DNA of 34,954 nucleotides from an uncultured Prevotellaceae bacterium (GTDB lineage Bacteria; Bacteroidota; Bacteroidia; Bacteroidales; Bacteroidaceae): the NCBI GenBank assembly GCA_947176895.1, contig CAMWSK010000028.1, positions 1 through 34,954 on the forward strand, read 5' to 3'. Numbering within the stretch: the stretch's first letter is position 1; each line of letters starts with the position of its first letter. Shown in pieces: positions 24,472-31,177 of the stretch. The position numbers and the translations under genes are program-made. Below the pieces are notes generated by a model. It was not told where the DNA came from and did no database searches. It worked only from the letters and a program-made list of their open reading frames with translations.

Positions 24472-25046
24472 CGCGCACAGGCATCTACGGAGGGTCGTTC
24501 AACCCCATCCACACGGCGCATATCTCGCTGGCCCGAAGCCTCATCAGCCAAGGGTTGCTGGATGAGTTATGGTTCGTCGTGTCGCCGCAAAACCCGTTTA
24601 AGCAGACCGCCACGGACCTGCTGCCCGATGATGTTCGCCTCCACCTGACGCGTCTGGCTGTGGCAGACGAACCGCGGATGGCGGTGAGCGATGTGGAAAT
24701 GCACCTTCCCCGCCCCAGCTATATGGCCAACACACTGGCCACACTGAGAGAGGAGCACCCCGACCGCCGGTTCATTCTGGTTATCGGTGCCGACAACTGG
24801 CTTGCATTCGAAAAGTGGTACCACTGGCAAGAGATTCTCTCCCGGCACCCACTTATCGTGTATCCCAGGCCGGGCTACCCCATCGACCGCGCCACCCTGC
24901 CGGCAGGAGTAACCCTTGCAGAGACGCCTCTCATCGACATCTCCGGCACAGACATACGCCGCAAGCTTCATACTTCCACTTACCTGGGAGAAGGATTGAA
25001 ACCTTCCGTGTGGGAGGAAATCAAAAGAAAAGGATATTACAAATGA
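24468..25046 (+). CDS. nadD: Nicotinate-mononucleotide adenylyltransferase (NadD)
   Basis: NadD joins ATP to nicotinate mononucleotide to give deamido-NAD, a late step of NAD synthesis. The 192-residue protein has the nucleotidyltransferase motif GGSFNPIHTAH at 8-18, the FVVSPQNPFK substrate loop, IGADNWLAFEKW, and the C-terminal ISGTDIRRKL motif. It overlaps gmk and the next gene by four bases at each end (ATGA), so the yicC-gmk-nadD-MORN group is tightly coupled. Confidence 0.96.
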   Translation: MTRTGIYGGSFNPIHTAHISLARSLISQGLLDELWFVVSPQNPFKQTATDLLPDDVRLHLTRLAVADEPRMAVSDVEMHLPRPSYMANTLATLREEHPDRRFILVIGADNWLAFEKWYHWQEILSRHPLIVYPRPGYPIDRATLPAGVTLAETPLIDISGTDIRRKLHTSTYLGEGLKPSVWEEIKRKGYYK

Positions 25047-25711
25047 ACAACGTGAGAACATTCTTACTCTCGCTGGCCCTAAGCGCCGGTAGCATAGCCT
25101 TCGCCCAAGGTACCGAACTGCAGAAATATGCGATGCTGCCCGATCCTTTGGTCGAAGTGTTTCTGGACCACGTACAGGCTTTCCCCTCCACAACCATCAG
25201 CATGGGGCTGGACCAATACTATGGCCAGACCGATTCCAAGGGCAGCCTCTACGGTTTCGGCCGTTATGTACGTGCCGACGGTGTCCAAGTGTTCGGCCTC
25301 TTCCGCGAAGGCAAACTCATCCAGGGCATCACGCTGCTAAGCGCCTCGGCCAGCGTGGGCGACGCCACCCACTATGCCAACTACAACCTGACGACGGGTC
25401 AGTTGGACTATGTGTTCCAGGGCAGTCACCGCCAGTTGTTCGACACACGAGCCCTGCGCGGCAACAAGTTCCTTTCGCTGACCTATGTCAATGGCGACCA
25501 GTATGTGGGTGAAACCCTTGACGGAAAGCGTCACGGGCTGGGCATTTACTTTTATGCCAATGGCGACATCTGGTTCGGCGTCTACCAAGACAACGTGAGA
25601 AAGGGCTACGGAGCCACTTTCACCATTGACGACCATCTGATTATCGGCAAGTGGAACGGCGAAGAGGCGATACGCGAAACCGACGTCTCCAAAATCAAGA
25701 GAAAAAGATAA
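25043..25711 (+). CDS. Exported MORN-repeat protein
   Basis: A 222-residue protein with a signal peptide (MNNVRTFLLSLALSAGSIAFAQ). The last third has MORN-type repeats, for example YVGETLDGKRHGLGIYFYAN and the following WFGVYQDNVRKGYG. An earlier degenerate copy is GSLYGFGRYVRADG. MORN repeats form extended beta structures, often linked to membranes or proteins; the role here is unknown. The start overlaps the nadD stop. It is the last gene before a strong terminator at 25735-25787. Confidence 0.75.
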   Translation: MNNVRTFLLSLALSAGSIAFAQGTELQKYAMLPDPLVEVFLDHVQAFPSTTISMGLDQYYGQTDSKGSLYGFGRYVRADGVQVFGLFREGKLIQGITLLSASASVGDATHYANYNLTTGQLDYVFQGSHRQLFDTRALRGNKFLSLTYVNGDQYVGETLDGKRHGLGIYFYANGDIWFGVYQDNVRKGYGATFTIDDHLIIGKWNGEEAIRETDVSKIKRKR

Positions 25712-25734
25712 GCAAAAACGCCACGGTGAATGAT

Positions 25735-25787
25735 GAACTGCACCCCAAAAGTCAGACACAAAACTTTTGGGGCGCAGTTCTTTTTTT
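25735..25787 (+). terminator. Intrinsic terminator ending the tsaB-MORN run
   Basis: An 18-base arm (25735-25752) pairs with 25763-25780 apart from one A/C mismatch, with a ten-base loop, and is followed by seven T (25781-25787). It is a strong intrinsic terminator 24 bases past the MORN stop. The arms, tgaactgcaccccaaaagt and its inverse, resemble the ends of IS3-family (IS150-group) insertion sequences as I remember them; see findings. Confidence 0.85.
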
Positions 25788-25791
25788 ATTG

Positions 25792-25901
25792 AAACATGCG
25801 GTCGTTTTAATCAATGCCATCGCATGTAGATGTTTTCGGGAAAACATGTTCATGTTTTTCCGAAACGTGTTCATGTTTCAGTCAAAACATCTTGATGTTT
25901 T
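25792..25901. repeat. Phased dyad repeat cluster 4 (mixed cores, mainly GTTC)
   Basis: Units have cores at 25823-25832 (catGTAGatg), 25845-25854 (catGTTCatg), 25866-25875 (cgtGTTCatg) and 25888-25897 (catCTTGatg), spaced 22, 21 and 22 bases. A weaker copy (catGCGGtcg) lies at 25795-25804, 28 bases before. Two units share GTTC, the reverse complement of cluster 3's GAAC; the others differ, so this cluster is mixed. It lies between convergent genes, just after the terminator at 25735-25787. On the minus strand the last unit starts about ten bases past the nitroreductase stop, with a T run, and may act as its terminator. Confidence 0.75.
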
Positions 25902-25908
25902 CCCCGGC

Positions 25909-26448
25909 CTATTCATGGAAGGTGGCCACCACGTCCACCGTCTTGCGCTTGGGGCGCTCGGGCGTCTCTACGCGATGCCCCAGCCCGATGACGGAGACCA
26001 CGGTCTGCTCCTCGGGGATGTCGAGCGTGCGGCGCAAGGCCTCGGCATCGCGCAGCCCCAGCACGATGGTGTCGATGCCCAGCTCGGCGGCCTTCAGCAG
26101 GAACAGGGCATTGCTCAGGCCGGCATCATACGTGCCCCAGGCGTTGCCCAGCTCGTTGGTGGGCTCGCCCGTGCGCTCAAAGCCCACGATATTATGCTTG
26201 AAGGTCACCACCACCAGGACGGACACACCCTCCGTGGCGGTCACGTTCTGGGGAGCCAGACAGGCCTTCACACGGTCCACGGCCCCGCCCATGGCCACAT
26301 GATAGCGGGTGGTCTGACAGTTTTTCCACGAGGGAGCCTCGATGGCTGCGGCCACCATTTGCTCTATTTCCTCACGGCTGACGCCCTTTGCGGCGTCGAA
26401 TTTTCTGATGCTGCGGCGCCAGGCCAGCAATTCGTCTAATGTCTTCAT
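25909..26448 (-). CDS. Nitroreductase family FMN oxidoreductase
   Basis: A 179-residue protein of the nitroreductase-like flavin family, which reduces nitroaromatics, quinones or flavins using FMN and NAD(P)H. The N-terminal FMN-contact block RRSIRKFD sits at 11-18, followed by EAPSWKNCQTTRYH and, in the C-terminal half, ELGIDTIVLGLRDAE and VIGLGHRVE. The short length fits the small-subfamily type. The frame is open further upstream, but ATG 26448 (MKTLDELLAWRR) matches the family start and follows a -7 box. Substrate cannot be read. Confidence 0.9.
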   Translation of the reverse strand: MKTLDELLAWRRSIRKFDAAKGVSREEIEQMVAAAIEAPSWKNCQTTRYHVAMGGAVDRVKACLAPQNVTATEGVSVLVVVTFKHNIVGFERTGEPTNELGNAWGTYDAGLSNALFLLKAAELGIDTIVLGLRDAEALRRTLDIPEEQTVVSVIGLGHRVETPERPKRKTVDVVATFHE

Positions 26449-26526
26449 ATTATTTATAATGGTGTAAAAATGATTCAACTGCAAAGAGACGTTCTTTTGC
26501 ATGAAACCTTGATTGTTATGTAAGTG

Positions 26527-26534
26527 CAAAGATA
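26527..26534 (-). promoter_or_regulatory. -7 box of the nitroreductase gene
   Basis: On the minus strand TATCTTTG (26534-26527) is a perfect TAnnTTTG box, about 79 bases upstream of the ATG at 26448. No clear TTTG or TTGG is visible at -33. It lies just downstream of the YolD-like stop codon, so the nitroreductase probably has its own transcript. Confidence 0.45.
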
Positions 26535-26545
26535 GTGAAAAAATG

Positions 26546-26767
26546 CTATGACCGTTCCCATTCGTCGGGGGAAATGCGGGTGCCCAGGCGAGTCCCCTGC
26601 GCATCGTATTCACCCTGCCTGCGCTGTGCCTCCTCGTCCACCCGCTCCTTATAGCCCGTGAGTGCGGCAAAGGGCGCGAACTGGGCCGCCCGCGAAGCCA
26701 TGGACATGGGGCGGTGGTGTTTCAACCGGTAATGGGGAAGATGGATGATGTCGGAATAGTCGTCCAT
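26546..26767 (-). CDS. YolD-like small protein
   Basis: A 73-residue soluble protein with the pattern of YolD-like proteins: MDDYSDIIHLPHYRLKHHRP, then MSMASRAAQFAPFAALTGY and an acidic helix. These proteins are found next to UvrX/DinB-like polymerases, as here, and may act with them; function is inferred. It starts 17 bases after the polymerase stop. An in-frame ATG at 26791 would overlap that gene by eight bases and add eight residues; the choice between them is open. The polymerase and this gene look like one operon. Confidence 0.8.
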   Translation of the reverse strand: MDDYSDIIHLPHYRLKHHRPMSMASRAAQFAPFAALTGYKERVDEEAQRRQGEYDAQGTRLGTRISPDEWERS

Positions 26768-26783
26768 GGATTTCTCTGTGATT

Positions 26784-28217
26784 TTATTCATGATGCCCGC
26801 CGATTTGCTTGTTGCGCTCGCGTGCCGTGGCTCCCTCGGCGAAGCTGATGCCGTGGAGGATGGCGTTCTTTCCGAAGCGCTTCCTGATGCTGAGCATGGC
26901 CTCCTGCACCTTGCGCTCGCGCTGCAGGCGGGCATTGCGGCGGTTCTCCTGTTCCCGCTCGGCCTCGTAGTCGGTGAAGAGGTCCAGTTGCCGGGGGGTG
27001 TTTGTTTCCTTCGCCGCCTCCTGCTCCGTCACCACCTGTTGCACGGCCAGGGTCAACCGGCGGACAAGCAGGCGCGTGTCCGCCACACGGTCGAAGATAT
27101 CCAGCACGGCATCGGTCAGCTCGCGACGGCTGTTCGTGGGGCGCGAGAGCATGCGGCTGCCATGGGCCGGTTTGGGCACCGGACGGCCATAGCGGTCGGC
27201 CACCACATCGCCCGCATAGCCGATGCCCGGACGGGTCAGGCTCTCGCGGTCGTAGCCCACATACAGGTCCACGCCGCGGCACACGCAACGGTGCTCCAGC
27301 AGTTCCAGGCTAAGCCCCTCGGCCATCTCCTGCACCACCACGCGAGCCTTTCCGGCCTCATAGGGACAGGCAAGCACCTGACCACTGCTGAGCGAACTGG
27401 TGGCGGGGCGATAGGCCTTGATGTCGGCGATGGTCACAGGCTCCCATCCCCAGGCATGGTCAATCAGCAGCTCGGCATTCACACCGAACTCGCGGAAAAG
27501 CCATTCCTCGTGCGTGAGGCTGAGCCGCGCCAGCTGACCCATCGTATGGACACCCATCCGCTGAAGATGCGCCTCCGTGCCATGCCCCAGGCGCCAGAAA
27601 TCGGTGAGCGGACGATGGTTCCACAACTGTCTGCGAAACGCCGCCTCGTCCAATTCGGCTATGCGCACCCCGTCCTTGTCGCTCTCCACATGCTTCGCCA
27701 CAATGTCCATGGCCACCTTGGCCAGATAAAGGTTGGTACCGATGCCTGCCGTGGCCGTGATGCCTGTCTCGAGGAACACCTCTCGTATCATCCGGAGCGC
27801 GAACTCGCGGGCGGTGATACCCAAGGCGGGAAGGTAGGGTGTGGCATCGATAAACACCTCGTCCACGCTGTAGACATGAATGTCTCCGGCATCCACATGA
27901 CGCAGATAGATGCCGAAGATGCGGGTGGAATACTGCATATAGAGCGCCATACGCGGGGGTGCCACGATATAATCAAGATGCAGGCCGGGATGGCGGCGGT
28001 TGATGTCCCTCACCCGCTGCACCACCTCGAACAGCCGCGGGCGGCCGGGGATGCCATAAGCCTTCAGGGCGGGCGACACGGCCAGGCAGATGGTCTTGTC
28101 CGTGCGGCTCTCGTCCGCCACCACCAACCGCGCCCTCATCGCGTCCAGCCCCCGCTCCACGCACTCCACAGAGGCATAGAACGACTTCAAGTCTATGGCA
28201 ATATAAGTCCGTTCCAC
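26784..28217 (-). CDS. Y-family DNA polymerase (UmuC/DinB-like)
   Basis: A 477-residue translesion polymerase. It has the Y-family palm motif AIDLKSFYASVECVERG (catalytic Asp9), SVDE at about 117-120 with the second metal-binding acid pair, a thumb segment, and a probable beta-clamp motif QLDLF at 410-414. The end, RKRFGKNAILHG followed by TARERNKQIGGH, resembles the C-terminus of the UvrX-like polymerases of Gram-positives. The frame is open to an ATG at 28262, but the GTG at 28217 gives VERTYIAIDLKS, as in relatives, and a perfect -7 box lies just upstream. The stretch is visibly GC-richer than the uvrB end: 39 of 60 bases at 27301-27360 against 28 of 60 at 1381-1440. Confidence 0.93.
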   Translation of the reverse strand: MERTYIAIDLKSFYASVECVERGLDAMRARLVVADESRTDKTICLAVSPALKAYGIPGRPRLFEVVQRVRDINRRHPGLHLDYIVAPPRMALYMQYSTRIFGIYLRHVDAGDIHVYSVDEVFIDATPYLPALGITAREFALRMIREVFLETGITATAGIGTNLYLAKVAMDIVAKHVESDKDGVRIAELDEAAFRRQLWNHRPLTDFWRLGHGTEAHLQRMGVHTMGQLARLSLTHEEWLFREFGVNAELLIDHAWGWEPVTIADIKAYRPATSSLSSGQVLACPYEAGKARVVVQEMAEGLSLELLEHRCVCRGVDLYVGYDRESLTRPGIGYAGDVVADRYGRPVPKPAHGSRMLSRPTNSRRELTDAVLDIFDRVADTRLLVRRLTLAVQQVVTEQEAAKETNTPRQLDLFTDYEAEREQENRRNARLQRERKVQEAMLSIRKRFGKNAILHGISFAEGATARERNKQIGGHHE

Positions 28218-28221
28218 ACCG

Positions 28222-28229
28222 CAAAGATA
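28222..28229 (-). promoter_or_regulatory. -7 box directly before the Y-family polymerase start
   Basis: On the minus strand TATCTTTG (28229-28222) matches TAnnTTTG perfectly. It ends only four bases before the GTG at 28217, so the message may be leaderless or nearly so. No clear -33 box is visible. The upstream ATG at 28262 would lie before this promoter. Confidence 0.45.
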
Positions 28230-28339
28230 ACGATAATTCACGAAACGGCACCTTAGCGGCATTGCGGAAGAGCACAGGAGGAAAGATTAAATGATACTAA
28301 AAACGAAGGGGAAAAGAGCGTTTGCTTCACTTTTTTCCC

Positions 28340-28347
28340 TAACTTCG
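28340..28347 (+). promoter_or_regulatory. Weak -7 box candidate of the SPFH gene
   Basis: TAACTTCG differs from TAnnTTTG at one position and lies 30 bases before the ATG at 28378. TTTG at 28321-28324 is only 15 bases upstream of it, too close for a normal -33. Assignment is weak. Confidence 0.25.
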
Positions 28348-28377
28348 CATAGTACCTTATAATAAAATGTATCAAAG

Positions 28378-29334
28378 ATGGAAACGAAAGAAATCAAATT
28401 CCAAGGCACGGTGTTGGCCGGTATTCCCATGCTCCTGCTCACATTGGCACTGCTCTTTTTGGCTGGGCCGGGCCTGATTGCCTGGGGAGTGCTTTGCGAG
28501 GGTGATGCCGCCACCGGTCTTCTTATCGGGGCCGGAGCGGTTGTCATTATATGCAGCTTCTTCCTGATGGCCGGTTTCGTGAAGGTGGAACCGGGTGAAG
28601 CCCGCGTGATGATGTTCTTCGGCAAATACCGGGGCACGTTCACCCAAGCCGGATATTATTGGGTCAACCCCTTCATCAACACCAAACAGCTGAGCCTGCG
28701 TGCCCGCAATCTGGACGCCGAGCCCATCAAGGTGAACGACAAGACGGGTAACCCCGTGATGATAGGTATGGTCATCGTGTGGAAACTGAAAGACACCTAC
28801 AAGGCCATGTTTGAAATCGACTCGCAGACCATGGCGGGCAAGGATGCCACAGGAACCGTGACCCAAGCCAGCATCATGCGGGCCTTTGAGCAGTTCGTAC
28901 GCATCCAAAGCGATGCCGCCCTGCGCCAGGTGGCCGGACAATATGCCTATGACCTGGACGAAAACGACCCGTCCGAACCCACTTTGCGCGACGCCAGCGA
29001 CGAGATAAGCCGCAAGCTGGAGGAAAAAATAGACGAACGGCTGGCCATGGCAGGCATCGAGGTAATCGAGGCCCGCATCAACTATCTGGCCTATGCCCCC
29101 GAGATTGCCGCCGTGATGCTGCGCCGCCAGCAGGCCACGGCCATCATCGCCGCCAGGGAAAAGATTGTGGAGGGAGCCGTAAGCATGGTGAAGATGGCAC
29201 TGGACAAGCTCTCGAGTGAGAAGATTGTGGAGATGGACGACCAGCGCAAAGCCCAATTGGTGAGCAATCTGTTGGTGGTGCTCTGCGGCGACGACAACGC
29301 ACAACCCGTGGTGAACACCGGCGCAGGAAACTGA
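28378..29334 (+). CDS. SPFH/band 7 domain membrane protein
   Basis: A 318-residue protein with two N-terminal membrane segments, about residues 11-35 and 42-62, then an SPFH (stomatin/prohibitin/flotillin) domain: VEPGEARVMMFFGKYRGTF, VNPFINTKQLSLRARN, and later the EVIEARINYLAYAPEIA block and a helical coiled coil. SPFH proteins make membrane-bound oligomers that organise proteases and lipids. No NfeD-like partner gene is visible next to it. It is followed 12 bases later by the GH10-like hydrolase, and the two may share a transcript. Confidence 0.9.
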   Translation: METKEIKFQGTVLAGIPMLLLTLALLFLAGPGLIAWGVLCEGDAATGLLIGAGAVVIICSFFLMAGFVKVEPGEARVMMFFGKYRGTFTQAGYYWVNPFINTKQLSLRARNLDAEPIKVNDKTGNPVMIGMVIVWKLKDTYKAMFEIDSQTMAGKDATGTVTQASIMRAFEQFVRIQSDAALRQVAGQYAYDLDENDPSEPTLRDASDEISRKLEEKIDERLAMAGIEVIEARINYLAYAPEIAAVMLRRQQATAIIAAREKIVEGAVSMVKMALDKLSSEKIVEMDDQRKAQLVSNLLVVLCGDDNAQPVVNTGAGN

Positions 29335-29346
29335 GAACAGAGGCAC

Positions 29347-31077
29347 ATGAACAAGAAAAGGCATAACACGCTGAGGATGGCAGCCCTGTTGATTGCGGGG
29401 TTGTGGTACTCCATGACAGCCCATGGCCAGATGCCCTGGAACCTGGACGCCACCTACCCCAAACACGAGACGCGTGCCGTGTGGGTGACCACCCTGTTCG
29501 GGCTGGACTGGCCGCAAACCAAGGCTACAAACGAAGCCGGCAGAAAACAACAGCAGGAAGAGTTGTGCCGGATGCTGGACAAACTGCAAGAGGCCGGAAT
29601 CAATACGGTGATTCTGCAGACACGCGTGCGCGGTTCGGTCATCTATCCCTCCGACATCGAACCTTGGGATGTGTGTCTCACGGGCAAGTACAACGGCCAC
29701 CCCGGCTATGACCCCCTGGCCTTTGCCGTAGAAGAGACCCACCGGCGAGGCATGGAGCTGCACGCGTGGGTGGTGAGCGTGCCCGCCTTTAAGATGGAAG
29801 TGGCCAGGAAGATGGGCAGGAAATGTCTGCTGGCCACGCACCCCGAGCTGCTGAAGAAGCATGAAGGGATGTACTATCTGGACCCCTCGATGCCCGAAAG
29901 TGCCACCTATCTGGCCTCCATCTGCAAGGAAATCGCGCAGGACTATGATGTGGACGGCATCCATCTCGACTATATACGCTACCCCGAAAACGCCCGCAAG
30001 TATCCCGATGCGCTGAGCTACTCGCGCATGGGCAAAGGCAAAAGCAAGGACGAATGGCGGCGCGACAACATCAACCGCATGGTGAAAGCGGTACACGATG
30101 CCGTGCGCGAAGCGAAGCCCTGGGTGAAACTGAGCAGCAGTCCCGTGGGCAAATATCGCGACACACGACGCCAAAGTTCGAAAGGATGGAACTGCTACGA
30201 CGCCGTGTCGCAGGATGCCAAACGATGGCTGAGAGAGGGGTGGCAGGATATGCTGTTCCCCATGATGTATTTCACGGGCGAACATTTCTATCCCTTCGTC
30301 ACGGACTGGACCGAGGGCACGGAAGGACGGCCCGTGGTTCCGGGTCTGGGCATCTACTTCCTAAGTCCCGGCGAGAAGGACTGGCCCCTGCAGACGGTAA
30401 GCGCACAATTGAACGTGGTGCGCCGGCAAGAACTTGGCGGACAGGCTTTCTTCCGAAGCAAATTTCTGACAGACAACACCAAAAACCTTTACACGCTGTT
30501 GCAACAGACCTTTTATGCGTGTCCGTCCCTGCCCGTCCCCATGCCCTGGTTGGACAACGAAAAGCCCACGGCTCCCACATCTCCTATATATAATATGGAG
30601 AAAGGACTGTGCAGGGTACACTGGGCAGCGAGCACCGACAACCACCCCGAGGCAGGCGTTACCTATAACGTGTATGCCGGTCGCACATGGCCCGTGGACG
30701 TGACGGATGCCCGCAATCTGGTGGCCACGGGGCTACGCGACACCACCTACACATTCAATCCCTTTCAGGGACTATACATCGCCATCACGGCCATGGACCG
30801 CTGCGGAAACGAAAGTGCCGCGCTGCAGCTGAGCGAAAAACCGGACGAAACGGAAGCTCTGCAAAACAGGTTCCTGACGATGGAGAATGAGGAAATACAA
30901 CTGACAGGCACAGAAATAGCACCCCGCTACCAGATTACCGACATGGCAGGCAAAAACCTGCAAACGGGGCCTTGGAGCCGGCACATCAATGTGGCCGGAC
31001 TGAAGCCCGGCATCTACAAATTGAGCGCCGTGGGGAAACAAGGCACCACAACGCCCGTGGGATGGTTCAGAAAATAA
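29347..31077 (+). CDS. Secreted GH10-like hydrolase with T9SS type A-like C-terminus
   Basis: A 576-residue exported protein (signal ending MTAHGQ). Residues about 40-350 form the GHL10/DUF187 (YngK-type) TIM-barrel domain: ETRAVWVTTLFGLDWP near the start, INTVILQTRVRGSVIYPSD, and DVDGIHLDYIRYP with acidic residues. A fibronectin-like section follows (YNVYAGRTWPVDV, then GLRDTTYTFNPF). The last 60 residues (YQITDMAGKNLQ, then HINVAGLKPGIYKLSA) read like the type IX secretion C-terminal sorting signal of type A. Members are thought to act on cell-wall or extracellular polysaccharides, but the substrate is not settled. Confidence 0.86.
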   Translation: MNKKRHNTLRMAALLIAGLWYSMTAHGQMPWNLDATYPKHETRAVWVTTLFGLDWPQTKATNEAGRKQQQEELCRMLDKLQEAGINTVILQTRVRGSVIYPSDIEPWDVCLTGKYNGHPGYDPLAFAVEETHRRGMELHAWVVSVPAFKMEVARKMGRKCLLATHPELLKKHEGMYYLDPSMPESATYLASICKEIAQDYDVDGIHLDYIRYPENARKYPDALSYSRMGKGKSKDEWRRDNINRMVKAVHDAVREAKPWVKLSSSPVGKYRDTRRQSSKGWNCYDAVSQDAKRWLREGWQDMLFPMMYFTGEHFYPFVTDWTEGTEGRPVVPGLGIYFLSPGEKDWPLQTVSAQLNVVRRQELGGQAFFRSKFLTDNTKNLYTLLQQTFYACPSLPVPMPWLDNEKPTAPTSPIYNMEKGLCRVHWAASTDNHPEAGVTYNVYAGRTWPVDVTDARNLVATGLRDTTYTFNPFQGLYIAITAMDRCGNESAALQLSEKPDETEALQNRFLTMENEEIQLTGTEIAPRYQITDMAGKNLQTGPWSRHINVAGLKPGIYKLSAVGKQGTTTPVGWFRK

Positions 31078-31126
31078 CTTGCAAGATTTTGACGTTAAAG
31101 GCTGCACAACCAAAAACTTTTTTATG

Positions 31127-31134
31127 TAATTTTG
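31127..31134 (+). promoter_or_regulatory. -7 box of the pyruvate:ferredoxin oxidoreductase gene
   Basis: TAATTTTG matches TAnnTTTG. It lies 20 bases before the ATG at 31154 and 44 before the ATG at 31178. No -33 box is clear. No hairpin separates this site from the preceding gene. Confidence 0.45.
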
Positions 31135-31177
31135 CTACTTAGACATAGCAACCATGAAACAAACAAAACATACAATT

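Noticed and set aside
25651..26439. Plus-strand open frame covering repeat cluster 4 and the nitroreductase
   Set aside because: It is antisense to a clear nitroreductase and its Phe/Met-rich start comes from translating the repeats; the MORN gene frame and terminator lie before it.
28372..30285. Long minus-strand open frame of 637 codons opposite the SPFH and GH10-like genes
   Set aside because: It spans two real genes on the opposite strand, is His/Gly/Val-rich as antisense frames are, and shows no domain.
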